This document shows positions 22,459-34,007 of a stretch of 64,000 nt of DNA, piece by piece. A model generated the notes under the pieces. That model did no database searches and was not told where the DNA came from. It was given only the letters and a program-made list of their open reading frames with translations. Source of the DNA: Aphanomyces cochlioides (Eukaryota > Oomycota > Saprolegniomycetes > Saprolegniales > Verrucalvaceae); contig JAHQRK010000008.1 of the NCBI GenBank assembly GCA_019828595.1, positions 806,001 through 870,000 on the forward strand, in the 5' to 3' direction. The number at the start of each line of letters is the position of its first letter. The stretch's first letter is position 1. A program made the translations under genes and the position numbers.

Positions 22459-24491
22459 GTATAGCCAACGCCTGACGAACGTAAAACTGGAAGGATATTC
22501 ACTCTCGCGCAATATTGCAATGATTGGCAATTTTGTCTTGGAGGCATTTGTATATGGTTGGCTTCTCTTTGGTTGCTTTTTCCACAGCATGGACCAATCT
22601 GAATTTTGCTCGTTTCATAGGTACTGCTAACGAGCTCGCGCAAACAATTCAAGTCTTAGAAGCTACCAGCGATGGCCAAAATATCATTGCTATGCAGACA
22701 TTATATGTATCGACTGGCAATACTTTTTTCGAATGCCTTGCGAGGTTCGTCGTATTTTCAGAAGTATTCAGATTTAACACAGGCATCCACATTTCAATAA
22801 TCGAACTACACAGTCTCTGCTAGCGAGTCCTCCATATTTGCTTTTACCTGCATACATGGTTGACCGATACTGGTTAATGGCTATTGCACTAGCAAAGGTG
22901 ATCGGGTTTGGTTTTATACTTGTCCTAGCCATTCAGTTGATCGGAAGGAAAGGCTCCGCATTGATACTTCGGTAAGGCTCGACCGCCATAAAAATCCACT
23001 TAACAAGCGACGAATTGTTTTAGTATCTTTGATGTACGATTGTATTATCAAGACTTAAAGAGACAAGAGCGGCTCTGGTTCGCAATGTGGCTTACCATCA
23101 CAGCATCAAGCCTTTCGCTGATGGTTTGTACAAATTCTTTTCAGTAAATTTTCCCAACCCGAAGTGCTTAGTGCTTTGGATCACTTTCAAATACTCTGGG
23201 ATATTACTGCCTTACGACGAACCGTACATTAAGTCTCACATCTCACGCTTTTGATGTACGCTGAGCTTCCCCGTAGACTAATTATGGACTTCTTGATGTA
23301 GATTTCAGCGTTTGATATTCGATTGACGTAAATCATCAAACACTTTGAACTGTTTAATTGTTGGTTTAGGTACACAACTCTGGATGAACTCCTTGACAAC
23401 GTGGTGGCAACGACAACATTTAACTTGTATCGTGGTCAATGTTTCCTCATTGTTTTGATATCGACTCCAAATTTTGTCACTCGTATTCTATTTGTAAATT
23501 GACAGCCACTTGCATGTACTATGTGTTAATATTTGTCCTCAATAGATCATGCCTGGTATAGCTGCAACAGCATTTGTATGGGCATTGGTGATTTCAAGCT
23601 TTGAGCTTTGTATCAGCGTGCAATATGGCAAACTTTATGAAACTGGACAATTAACACTTACCCACACACATGTATTGCAGTTCACGTCATTTCTTTAATG
23701 AATTGGATTAGGACATTGCAATTGGATGTATCCTCGCGGCGTGTTGGCTTAATTATGTCCTTTTTAACGTTTTCCACCGTATCGGGCACTACAATAGACT
23801 ACAGTTGGCATATTGCTCAATCGGTAACCATCATTTTTCTGTCAGTTTTGAATACTTGCTCCAGGTGCAGCGCATGAATCTGCATTGAAACAAGTTTGTT
23901 GTAAACAATGGCTTTTGTCTTATAGAAACATAGGCTGATGAGGGTATTTTCGGCACCAAAGCTCTTGAAGAGTCTCATATATACAATGCGCAACAAGTTC
24001 AATTGCAAGCCGGTCGAGTTATGAATATGTGTGCTGCACTAGCTCCTGGGTTGATGGCCTTGCTGCACATTGTTTCGATATTATGGTGAGATTCACCTCG
24101 GTAATTATTTTATATGAATTTCTGTGTTAGGTTGATTGTGGGAGTATCACTACTACAAAATACCGATCGCATTCAAATCACTAAAAAAGTCATCGCAATT
24201 TGTCTTTGTCTTAGCTGCGTTTGGCTTGCATGCTTGGCTCTAGGTATAATTATGGCGTGCTGTCTTAAGGTGCGAAGCGTCCGAAATGAGTTTGCCCACC
24301 TTACAGTTTTTATTAGCGAAAAGTGTGGAAAACAATTCAGCAAAATCCACATTTCTACAATCCACCTATGCTATTGCCTTAGTATTCCCCTTCAGTTCAT
24401 GTTTTGGCCAAAAAGTGATACCACTTGTTTGTGTCTTGATCATGAAGTATTTTTAAGCGAGTCTATATCAGATATTTGCAAAAGCAAGTGA
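22459..24491 (+). CDS. Multi-exon multipass membrane protein, unknown family
   Basis: Exon boundaries are only partly resolved. Clear coding pieces on the plus strand include about 22,462-22,553 and 22,585-22,745. These are followed by exons reading YLLLPAYMVDRYWLMAIALA and VIGFGFILVLAIQLIGRKG (about 22,785-22,970), IFDVRLYYQDLKRQERLWFA (about 23,023-23,120), LWITFKYSGILLPYDEPY (about 23,170-23,240) and GIAATAFVWALVISSFELCI (about 23,556). A later piece, LIVGVSLLQNTDRI plus a Cys-rich membrane span, lies at about 24,125-24,270. At least eight hydrophobic spans are visible. GT-AG introns of roughly 31-55 bp fit between them. The true start is uncertain: reading continues from the Tudor-like gene with no intergenic gap, so this may be the C-terminal part of a fusion. 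The 3' end may extend to about 24,700. I do not recognise the family. Confidence 0.45.
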
Positions 24492-25439
24492 ATTTAATAT
24501 CTGTGTACCTGTCAGCCTCCTCCATGGACGATTGCTCAAATATGCGAACGATATTGCTCACATCCACGCCAAGCTTACATAAGAGTCCAGTTGAAAGCTC
24601 TTTTGACGAATAGACATAACCCATAGGGCTCATACACCATAAAATTGCACCACCGGAGCAATCTTCAAGGACGACAAGGAGTTATCTGCCTATTCGGATG
24701 GCAATGAGATCTCTAAATGCGTGAGGTTAAGCAGGTGCAGTTGACGTAAGCACAGAAGGATTTGTTTCACACAATTTTTCATTCATTTGGTTAAATATGA
24801 TCAATCGAATTTTTCATGTTTATCCTATATCAATTCGCTGACACTGTCACCGAAAATATTGAAATGCTATGACCTTGTGCGGCATCTATTTTGGACGAAT
24901 TGTTACTTTCTTCTGCAACAAATTGATTGTCATTCGCTTTTATGCCAAGCAAGCAAGCGTGCAAGGGAGCTTGCGAAACTTTTCTCTCCTCTTCAGAAAC
25001 GTTCTGTCCAACGGATTCCATCGATTCATTATTATTGACTGTGACTTGCAATTCAGCGATTCCGTCTGGGGCCGATCATTGAAAACCGTGAAAACTTTGA
25101 AGACAAATCGAGTAGGTAACGCATATTTATCCTGACAACATTTTGCACCAATTTTGAATGGTCGTAAAACTAACATGGGAATGTGCCGAGAGTGCAAGTT
25201 CTCGTCGCATAATTTCTGCAATACCACTCAAAATGACAACAAGATATCTTCATGGCTGACCTGGAAAGGGCAAAAGTCATGATCGAGACACAAAAACTCT
25301 GTCAGCATAGACAAGGACTCCCTATCATTTGAGCAAACGCTGTACCATCTGTACCATCTCGTCCGCAGTATCCCTGGCATGTCACTGGCACTCAAATTGA
25401 TTTTCCTACCTTTTTGGCTGATGCTACATCGACAGCAAG
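24492..25439. other. Region downstream of membrane gene, no clear gene
   Basis: The segment 24,525-24,705 on the plus strand may hold terminal exons of the membrane protein, since open pieces are separated by short GT-AG gaps. The remainder shows no recognised coding, RNA or repeat feature. Confidence 0.35.
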
Positions 25440-25847
25440 AATAATTTCGTGGACTTGCCAAAAATCTTGAAGAATCATGCCATAGCACCATCCATCGTGC
25501 TTTTTATAATGGATAGAAAACACGGGAGTGCAATGACCACTGTTTTCTTTAGTGACAACACCAAATCGAAGAAATATTCACTGTAGTCACTGTGTGAAAC
25601 GTTTGCTAGCACAGGCATTTACTCAGTGAAGCCACTGATGAAATTTAATATTAAAATCGTTTGTGTCAGCACGAATAACTTGATCCATTTCTATATCGAC
25701 TTCATTCTGTTGTGAGTAAAATTTCATGCGTTGTTAGAACCAATCTGAATGCTCTGCAATGATCCTCAGTAATTGGGAGCTCTTGATGTCGGTCGTGCAA
25801 TGAGGGTGCAACTTTGGGCTCATCCATGTCCAGAAGTATAATTCGAG

Positions 25848-26599
25848 TGTGGCAAAGCGAGCCAGCACTCGCGAGACCGATCCAGCGCATGAGTTGGCGC
25901 CAACTGCACATCCTGATTGGTTGAACAGCGGCCAATTGCGGCTGCCAACGGGATCATCTTTGCGATCGCCGGCGGTGGACTTTCAACCAAGCAGCAGACG
26001 ATTCGAGTGGAAAAAGCTGATCGCAACTAGCCAGCGCAACGCCTGCCAATGGAGAAGAGCCGACCAGACGGAAGGCAGTGCAGGACAGTCTGTAGTGGTG
26101 TGTCATGGCGACTTATGACCAATTGCGAGAATGGCCAAAGCCAGGAGACCAATCGAGGAGCAAGGACAGAGCAATTACGAAGCTTGCGTGCGAGGTTAGG
26201 AGTAGCAAAGAGAAGAGTAGTTAGTCTTTCAGAGCTCTTTTTGGCTGGCGTTGAATGAACCTCTAAGTTTGTGGCCTCCCGTCGAGAGAGTTTAAGCGCC
26301 AAGAAGTTTGCAGGAGTTCCGTGGGTCTGTCGAAAACCCGCACCGTCAATCGCCCTCACCAACGCCAGTCAACGCTAGGCGTAGCTCGTGGGCAACCGAG
26401 CAACCAACCCCCTTCCGGTCCTCCCCACCGTCCTCTCCCCCAGCAGCGGTCAACTACTGCGGACTTTCAACCCACAGTCGTGCCTCTCCGTTTCCTTCGA
26501 TCGCGTCTGGCTCACCTAAAAGCCCCAGGCGACCTCTAACCTTCCACCCCCTTTTCTTGCGGCGAGAAGCTCGGACTTCACTGATCCGACCATCCCACA
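25848..26599 (+). repeat. 5' LTR (752 bp)
   Basis: Starts TG and ends CA. It matches the 3' copy at 29392-30143 along its whole length, and is preceded by target duplication CGAG. Confidence 0.93.
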
Positions 26600-26641
26600 A
26601 GTGATGCCACGAACCGGGAGGCTGTGCACACGATCGAAGAA

Positions 26642-28084
26642 ATGGTTAGACCTGTTAACCCTGCCACCCTGCTGTCGGACGCGTCAGCAGACAACCAGAC
26701 GTCCACTTCGGTGGACATGCAATTGGACCCGTCAGAGCAAGCGAAGCAAGCTATGCCGGCATCCAGAAGTCGTTACGGGCAGACTCCAACTGCCTTCGGG
26801 CAATATCAATCAATAGCGGCGCCGACCCATGCCACTACGACCAACCTAGACGCGCGATCGCGCTCTAGCAAAAACAATCCCGCGGAACTCCAAGGCTACA
26901 ACAGCGACGTTGGTGGCAACGAAGAAGGCGCGGATGCCGATGGATCGTCGATGTGTCCCACAGATAATCAGTTAAGGTTGATCTCGATGTTGGTCAAACA
27001 AAACCAAGAACTGATGCTACAGCTACATGGCAATCGATGTCCCGCGCGAGTGCATGAAGACGACGACGACCTTGGCGAGTGGAACATTGATGCCGCTCCC
27101 GGACTGTCTTCAAACAATGGCCCTCGCTTGCACGTTCTTGCGCTCGAGCCCCTGTAGCGGTTCGGTGGATCAGCCGATGGCTCTGACGCGGCGGCGAGTT
27201 TCCTTCGGCGCTTTGAGGAGAACGCGGCAGCCAGTGGATGGACAGACGACGAAGCCAAGCGCAAGTTCCGCCTCACAGTCGGTCGAGCGGTCCAAGATTG
27301 GTACAACCAGCTACGCGCCGACGAGCGATCCACTTGGAAGGCCATGCGTGCGAGCTTTGTCCGCGAGTACATCCTCAGCCCGGTGCCAAAGCAGGAGGCC
27401 TACTACGCGATGCGTCAAAAAGAGAATGAGACCATCCGCGAGTATCTCTTCCGCTTCAACGCGGCTGCCACGAAGATCGGCCTCGAGTACGACACCAATC
27501 GGAAGCACTTCGTCGACCACTTACGGTGCTTTTGTAATTCGCTGGCCGACCCGAGCCAAGCCAAGTGGATCTCCTCCGCGCGCCTCTCCTCAATGAACGA
27601 CTTGATGGAATACTTGGATGACCAGCGCCACACTGAAGCTTTGTTCGAGCACCGCAACCAGCATCAACCAGTCCAACAGGCCGGTAATCAGCGGCAAGAG
27701 CGCACCAGGGTTTCAGGTATCAACCACTTGAATGCCGTGTCATCGATGGACATGGCCAAGCTATCAGCGTCGGCGACTGACTCCGTGCGAGCCGAGATCT
27801 TCGCTCTGGGACTGAACAACCACGAAGCGTGCCGTGAGGTTTGCCGTGACTTTGGACAGACGCACCTCAAGTTGGATGGCTTGTGCTGGTCGACGGTCTT
27901 ATGCAGCCTATGCCAGCGCATTGGGCATCCGGAGATCAATTGCTTCAAGGTTTGTCAACTCTGCGCGACGCTGCACCACAAGGCTGATCCGTGCCCGACT
28001 CGTCAACAAGCTGCGGAGCTGAAGGAGTTCCTGCAAAAGCTAGACATCCCCGACGTGCCTAGCCTGGATTGTTTAAATTTGTAG
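26642..28084 (+). pseudogene. Gag-like protein with two zinc knuckles, interrupted by one in-frame stop
   Basis: One frame runs from the ATG at 26642 to the TAG at 28082-28084 and is broken only by a TAG at 27155-27157 (L-E-P-L-stop-R-F-G-G-S). The part after the stop resembles retrotransposon gag capsid domains (FLRRFEENAAASGW, then WKAMRASFVREYI, then REYLFRFNAAATKIG). It is followed by two CX2CX4HX4C knuckles: CSLCQRIGHPEINC and CQLCATLHHKADPC. The first 170 residues are low-complexity and hydrophilic. Knuckles of this type package retroelement RNA. The stop could be a disabling mutation or a readthrough site; only comparison with other copies can decide. Confidence 0.75.
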
Positions 28085-28211
28085 TCCGTGGGGATTGCGA
28101 TACCCCAGCCGCGACGGACGTCGACATCGCACACTGACTCGAAAAAATCAGAAAAATCGAAAAATGACGAAAACCCAAAAACATTGAAAAACCAAGAAAA
28201 AATCCATAAAA

Positions 28212-28388
28212 ATGACCCCCACCAGAACCTTACTGACGGAGTTCGAAGAGCTTTTTGAAGTGGTTCGTGGATGGAAGAAGAAGCAGCAAGAGCAAGCGGC
28301 TACACCAAGCGTTGAAGAAGCAACCAAGAATGAAGACAGAATCAACAATCAACGCGACGCAAGGCTGCCAGCTACGTTGGCTTCCTGA
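28212..28388 (+). CDS. Small ORF of the retrotransposon (58 aa), unknown
   Basis: ATG-started 58-residue hydrophilic, Lys/Glu/Gln-rich frame inside the element, downstream of gag (MTPTRTLLTEFEELFEVVRG...). No domain was recognised. The rest of the internal region to the 3' LTR (28,389-29,391) shows no pol homology. Expression is unproven. Confidence 0.3.
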   Translation: MTPTRTLLTEFEELFEVVRGWKKKQQEQAATPSVEEATKNEDRINNQRDARLPATLAS

Positions 28389-29203
28389 AAGTTCCCTCAG
28401 TAGCCAAGCATACATCCAACCACTCCCGATCGAGGCCACGACGATTTCTGCAATGATCGTTCACAAAGAGCTCTATCCGCTTACTAAGGAAGAAACAAAA
28501 GAAGAATTTGAAGGATTGATCTGCGCTCTGTGGAACGCGACCGTTTGGGATTGCCGTAGCATGGTTGGCTACATGATATGGTGTGGCAATGAACCGGGCG
28601 ATCGGATTATGGGCTATGGAATGGAAATTGATTGATTTTGATGGGAACGTATGTATTTTGCATGATGCATGAAGAAAATTGGACCAAGTGGTGATTGAGC
28701 ATGGAACATTATTGAACGAGGATTGAAGACTCAAGCGCCCACTTGATAACTGCAAACTTGAGTGCGAGTGAGTTGGACAAATTCAAGCCAGTTGACAAGC
28801 GGGGATGGTGCACAGGATCCGCGAGCGAGCTGACTTATAAAATCGCACAAGACGTACTCTGCATTATCGGTCAACACGAACTATGTGCGCAACAATCAAA
28901 TGAGCCGATCAATCGCCCAGAGTGGAGACGTTGGGGCCTTGATCGCGTTATTCAACTGCTAACCGGTACAATCAACGCATCACGCGTCCACTCGGAGTGG
29001 TTTCCTTGACTGTTGAGAGCAATGGATGACGATAGCAGGCGATGGCAGCGACAAAAGAGAAGTGCAACAAAGCGAAGAGGTCGCTAGTCAAGAGAATGAC
29101 CTGTCATCGAATGCTGTCTCCGTATCCAAATCATTGACATGGTGTGGTTGCAAGAGCTCCAGCCAGTAAGCATCTTGCTCGTCAGAAACAAAAGAGATGC
29201 CAG

Positions 29204-29242
29204 GGTGCTTTAAGACGCGCTCCATGCGCGTCTTAAAGCACC
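29204..29242. repeat. Perfect 17-bp hairpin before the 3' LTR
   Basis: Arms 29204-29220 (GGTGCTTTAAGACGCGC) and 29226-29242 are exact inverted repeats with loop TCCAT. It lies 150 bp upstream of the 3' LTR, in the non-coding interior. It may be an RNA structure of the element or a trace of an older insertion. Confidence 0.8.
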
Positions 29243-29391
29243 AGACGAAAACGGAGCTCATTTCAAGTTGTCGTTGACGATCTCGTCTTTATGGAGAGCA
29301 ATTCTGGTCAAGCACGCGAAGCGACAGCGAGTCTGGCTCGTCCTTTGGCAGCCGTTCCTGCCCGTGGCGTCGCGAGCTGCCAGGGGTGGTT

Positions 29392-30143
29392 TGTGGCAAA
29401 GCGAGCCAGCACTCGCGAGACCGATCCAGCGCATGAGTTGGCGCCAACTGCACATCCTGATTGGTTGAACAGCGGCCAATTGCGGCTGCCAACGGGATCA
29501 TCTTTGCGATCGCCGGCGGTGGACTTTCAACCAAGCAGCAGACGATTCGAGTGGAAAAAGCTGATCGCAACTAGCCAGCGCAACGCCTGCCAATGGAGAA
29601 GAGCCGACCAGACGGAAGGCAGTGCAGGACAGTCTGTAGTGGTGTGTCATGGCGACTTATGACCAATTGCGAGAATGGCCAAAGCCAGGAGACCAATCGA
29701 GGAGCAAGGACAGAGCAATTACGAAGCTTGCGTGCGAGGTTAGGAGTAGCAAAGAGAAGAGTAGTTAGTCTTTCAGAGCTCTTTTTGGCTGGCGTTGAAT
29801 GAACCTCTAAGTTTGTGGCCTCCCGTCGAGAGAGTTTAAGCGCCAAGAAGTTTGCAGGAGTTCCGTGGGTCTGTCGAAAACCCGCACCGTCAATCGCCCT
29901 CACCAACGCCAGTCAACGCTAGGCGTAGCTCGTGGGCAACCGAGCAACCAACCCCCTTCCGGTCCTCCCCACCGTCCTCTCCCCCAGCAGCGGTCAACTA
30001 CTGCGGACTTTCAACCCACAGTCGTGCCTCTCCGTTTCCTTCGATCGCGTCTGGCTCACCTAAAAGCCCCAGGCGACCTCTAACCTTCCACCCCCTTTTC
30101 TTGCGGCGAGAAGCTCGGACTTCACTGATCCGACCATCCCACA
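29392..30143 (+). repeat. 3' LTR (752 bp)
   Basis: Direct repeat of 25848-26599; it ends in CA and is followed by target duplication CGAG. Confidence 0.93.
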
Positions 30144-31110
30144 CGAGTATAATCGATTTCTGACAAAATGAAATCATTTGAGGCATTCGACGTGGGTCGA
30201 CTTATGATGGATGCAGAGGAGTGAAAAATTACATAAGGTCGTTTGGCTCTTGAGGAGTGGAATACTTCTTTAACGGAGATCACACCGATTCAAACACAAA
30301 TAATATGTCGAGAAGTTTTGAGTCCGCACCAATCCAAATCATTTCAATCCTGTTGCATGCACGTAGGCTGCCGTGCTGTCGTGTTTTTGGTGGACTGATG
30401 ACACCAGTTCACTCAACGACGAGTCGGTGTAATAACTGTCAAATTGAATTCGGCATGAAACAATATTTTCGAGAAAAGACCCAAAGCATAAACGAAGATG
30501 AATCTTGTCCATTGAAAACCTGGTTAACTTGAAAAATTGAAAGTCGTTGGTCCACGAATACTCAGGCAGCATTGCACCTCAAGCAAGCCTTGTAAATGCC
30601 GCTGGAGATGTATCCAAACTCTAGGCTCGCTCATAAAGTTTACACATCGATGCTGTCAAAGGAATGCAAATCGAATTGACGATGTTGTCGAGGCTTGCAT
30701 ACTCATCAATTTGAATATTAGATAGGTATTCACGCCAAGTAGTCTTGCACACTAGTCGTACTTGCCATAGAATTGACCACTGAAATGTAAGAAGGACGAG
30801 TTTCGAGAGATCAGCTTACTCGAGTCCAATATTCACCAAATGCAAATATCGATCCATATCTGCTTGAAGAATTTCACGATTAGACCCACACCTTGGTGAA
30901 CCTTCTGAAGATCATCTTGTCGCACAATATGAACAAGGTCATGGGGGACTGCTAACAGGGCGGTTCGAAGGACGTCATGTGAAGCTGCCAACTAGTGAAA
31001 GGTAGAAGCAATGGAAATTACATCGAGCATGTCGTGCACGTCCAAGACGTACTTCTTGACTGCTGAGAACAGAACTTGCTTGCTCAAAACAGGAGGTACA
31101 GCTCGATGGG

Positions 31111-31713
31111 GTCGAGATGTCCATGTGGCAAGCGGGCACTAAGTGGAGAAAAGTGGCATCGAGATGCCGTGTGTGTGGGGGTATGCTTGCTGTTCTGAAA
31201 ACTTTTATCCAAATGGGGACTCTAGGTCCAGCTGGAAAGGTGCAACTTCAGAGGAGTCTCCTTCACATGCTTGGTCAAGTCTCCAGGTATTGCCATAAGT
31301 GATTGCAGTCGTTGACGAAAATGTTCAGATGGCATCATGATACTTGTTCTTTGCAATACCAATAAATATTGATGTGGATTGCAATATTCCTTGCAAATCT
31401 CTTGGAGGAGCTAACTGTGAGTTCAACTCGGGAGAACTTAAATGACAGACAAAGCATTGACAGATACACCATCCTGCCTTCACGGACATTGACATGTGAA
31501 CACGAGACTTCGGGGGTTTCACAACATCCGCGAGGTCTTGGCCGAAACATGATCTATAAGAGACCTGACCACAACCCACGGTAAACCGCGTGCGCTACGC
31601 GCGGGAACCTTACTCGTGGCTACGTGGACGTTGCGTAACGTTACACCTATTTTGCAATGCTTGGCTGCGTGATACTGGTAAAGTGCCCTTTTCTTGTCGT
31701 TCCATGTTCAAAC
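31111..31713. other. No gene recognised; flank of NRPS relic 1
   Basis: No family resemblance in any frame. The first part may hold further decayed NRPS sequence too degraded to recognise. Confidence 0.35.
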
Positions 31714-32620
31714 AGGAGGGGTGTCACTCATACAAAATTCAAGTATAAATCTGTCTGACATGATCCCGCATTGAGCCGGCCGGCGGGAGGATTTCTGAAA
31801 TGTGATATCACGAAACCCGACATACGACCGGACGACCAGAGTTTTCTGATATCATTTGATTGGATGAAAATACATTGTCCATCAACTAAAGTAACCAACA
31901 GGTGAGCTCCAAGTCTAAACAGCCTCAGCAGGGAGCAACCTGCGTTCGCCTTCCAACGTTTCCTCTACTGTAGTATCCACAATTGACTTCATCACAGGGC
32001 CAAACATTACTGACAATGACATGACAGTGGATGGAGCCCTTAGGGCATGGCAGATTCTTGTGCTCAGCCTGGAGACTTCATCCCGTAAAAATACACTGCA
32101 CAACTTTGTTCAAAATTTTAATCAAACTTGCAACTAAAGTGAAGACGACGACCTCTTCCATCGCTACAGATGGCATTGAAGACTACTTTTGGTGCCAGAC
32201 TGGCCAAAGAACACTCGCTACTGGGCTCCTGGAGCCCAGAAATCTCCAGCTCGTCTTTCTCTCGTAGAAATCCCTTCGCGCCATGAAATTCGCCAAAAGA
32301 ACGTGTTCAATGAAAGCAAAAATCATCTCCAATACACCATAGCGGTTAATTCACGTGACTGTGGTCCACAGTCGCTCAGATTGTTAATAAGGTTAACTGT
32401 AAACTGATTGGAGGATACCACATGCTATATAGAACTTTGATTGGATAAAAAAAAATTAAGCTTGACTAAAATGTGGTATACTTTAATCAAGTCAAAAGGA
32501 TATCCGACCATCTCGATGATCCCACACCGAAGTATAGTTAATCATGATTGTTTGACGACGGGGAAATTTTTTAAATGTGATATCATAGATTCTCTGGTCG
32601 GCAAAAGTGACACCCCTCCT
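31714..32620. mobile_element. hAT-like non-autonomous element, 907 bp
   Basis: The terminal inverted repeats AGGAGGGGTGTCACT and AGTGACACCCCTCCT are perfect. An 8-bp direct repeat GTTCAAAC flanks both ends (31706-31713 and 32621-32628). An 8-bp target duplication is the hAT signature. Subterminal sequences also pair partly (AATGTGATATCA occurs near both ends). No transposase is encoded. The boundary is ambiguous by one or two bases because the TSD itself is nearly palindromic. Confidence 0.72.
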
Positions 32621-32628
32621 GTTCAAAC

Positions 32629-34007
32629 ATCAAAAGTCTGTATAAATGAATATATAAAAATTCTACCTATATACATTTTGATAGGATATTTATTATTACA
32701 GGTGTCATGGTTACATTGATGTTGTACTGCGATTTTGTATGTGATGTTTAAAGCACGTTATTGTGCTTTTGATACAAAAAATTGTGAGGAACGGTTTGAA
32801 TCGACCGAAGTTTCGAATCGATTCCGAATCGAACGGGCTTCTCTGATTGGCTAAAATTAAAAATTAAAATTAGTCAGCCAATCAGAATCGATCAGCCACC
32901 TCACTCACGCAAAACACACACTGACACACACCACTTCAGTATGATGAAATCGATTTGAAAATGAATTGGCTTTTTGGTCAAAACCACAAATTTGGTTGAA
33001 AATGACAATATTGTGTTTTCGAGCCAAAATTCGAATTTGAGATCGATTCGAAACACACGCGAAGTCGATTTGTTTTCATTTTATCCGGATAATCCGGTAA
33101 ATATTGACAAGAACAACGAAAGATTCCACCTTTCGCACATGCACACGATCATGATCACTGATGTCGTCGAGCTCAATCATGCAGCTCTCTCCATCGTGCT
33201 TCATGCACTTTATATGAATTTTAACAAGAATGTCTCCAAGTGCGACTTGACGACCTCTTTCACCAGGATCTATCGACCATCGCCATGTGAATCAAACAAT
33301 ACGAAGGCGAGGCGTTGCGAGCCCAAGGCCACCACGGGCGAATCCACCATACCGAAGGTCAAAAGCCATGGTTCACACACTACACTGACTGCAACCCGCC
33401 ATTCCTGGACGAAGTCAAGTTTGCATTTCATCGAGAATTCAAATAGACGTCTCTGTCGACTCTTGGTCAAATAGTGTCTAGTTTCTTGACAAGGAAGAAT
33501 CGATGATCTCGAGTAGGTACTACAGACTACTAATTTTGATTAGTACATACTAAAATCAGGGAAAATACACCGATACACACGCTCAAAACACACATGAATC
33601 GATTTGCGATTTCGATTTAATCGCTGCGCGATTCGAATTTCGAACCGAAAGCACAATATCTTGAAGAATTTAAATCGGTTTTAAGGATTCCAAAATGCAA
33701 GCAACAGAATTGCCAGAGAAGTGGTCTGGATATTCTCCCACTGAGAGCTTCGTTGTCAGTCTGCCAGATTCTCCCTAAATCCTCACCCATCCTTTTGGGT
33801 GTCGCTGTCGTGACACACATGTTTCACTTGTTCGTCGCGCGTCAGTGAGTGTGACAACGATGGAATGGGACATGTTTCAGTGCTACAAATATTCAGTCGG
33901 ACCAGACTGACAGGCATCAGTTTGGTGAACCCACACACAAACATCCGTTCTCCCATTGTGGCATTTGCACTACGAGCACCATATTTGTTTGGCTTGACGA
34001 GCGAGAG
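32629..34007. other. Intergenic region with many CGAATCGATT-type motifs
   Basis: No convincing gene. Segments near 32,790-32,860, 33,020-33,070 and 33,600-33,650 share TCGAATCGATT-like strings and may be a decayed transposon. The last 100 bases contain the promoter and leader of the transporter gene at 34,008. Confidence 0.4.

Larger units (their letters stand above)
25848..30143 (+). mobile_element. Complete LTR retrotransposon, gag-only (non-autonomous), 4,296 bp
   Basis: Two direct repeats of 752 bp (25848-26599 and 29392-30143) begin with TGTGGC, end with CCCACA and look identical by eye. The element is flanked by a 4-bp target duplication, CGAG (25844-25847 and 30144-30147). The 2.8-kb interior encodes a gag-like protein with two zinc knuckles, but no protease, reverse transcriptase, RNase H or integrase could be found in any frame, so it must be mobilised in trans. 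A short G-rich tract precedes the 3' LTR. I could not identify a convincing tRNA primer-binding site. LTR identity implies recent insertion. It landed inside NRPS relic 1. Confidence 0.93.
25440..31110 (-). pseudogene. NRPS relic 1 (condensation-domain remains), interrupted by an LTR retrotransposon
   Basis: Read on the minus strand in several frames, this relic resembles the large NRPS at 42-62 kb. At about 31,080-30,895, IASTFH...ASHDVLRTALL and HDLVHIVRQDD match the start of domain C1. At 30,470-30,340, SCRIQFD...LSELVSSVHQKH matches the C1-A1 linker. LLDILFVFESV then a stop, and VDPRRMP, continue that linker to 30,144. After the retrotransposon, the sequence resumes at 25,847 and passes into AFRLVLTTHEILL, then EMDQVIRADTNDF and HDGWCYGMILQDFW (about 25,510-25,450), which match the terminal condensation domain C6. 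All A, T and E domains between them are missing. Stops and frameshifts are numerous. It is a non-functional remnant of a paralogous or partially duplicated NRPS. Confidence 0.75.

Noticed and set aside
26600..26625. tRNA primer-binding site after the 5' LTR
   Set aside because: The sequence after the LTR does not begin with TGG and I could not match it confidently to a tRNA 3' end.
32974..33474. 166-codon plus-strand open frame
   Set aside because: Low-complexity, repeat-like DNA with CGAATCGATT motifs. Composition differs from real genes here and no domain is visible.
32759..33658. Possible MITE with TATTGTGCTTT ends
   Set aside because: Only 11-12 bp of imperfect inverted similarity and no clear target duplication; not distinguishable from chance in AT-rich sequence.
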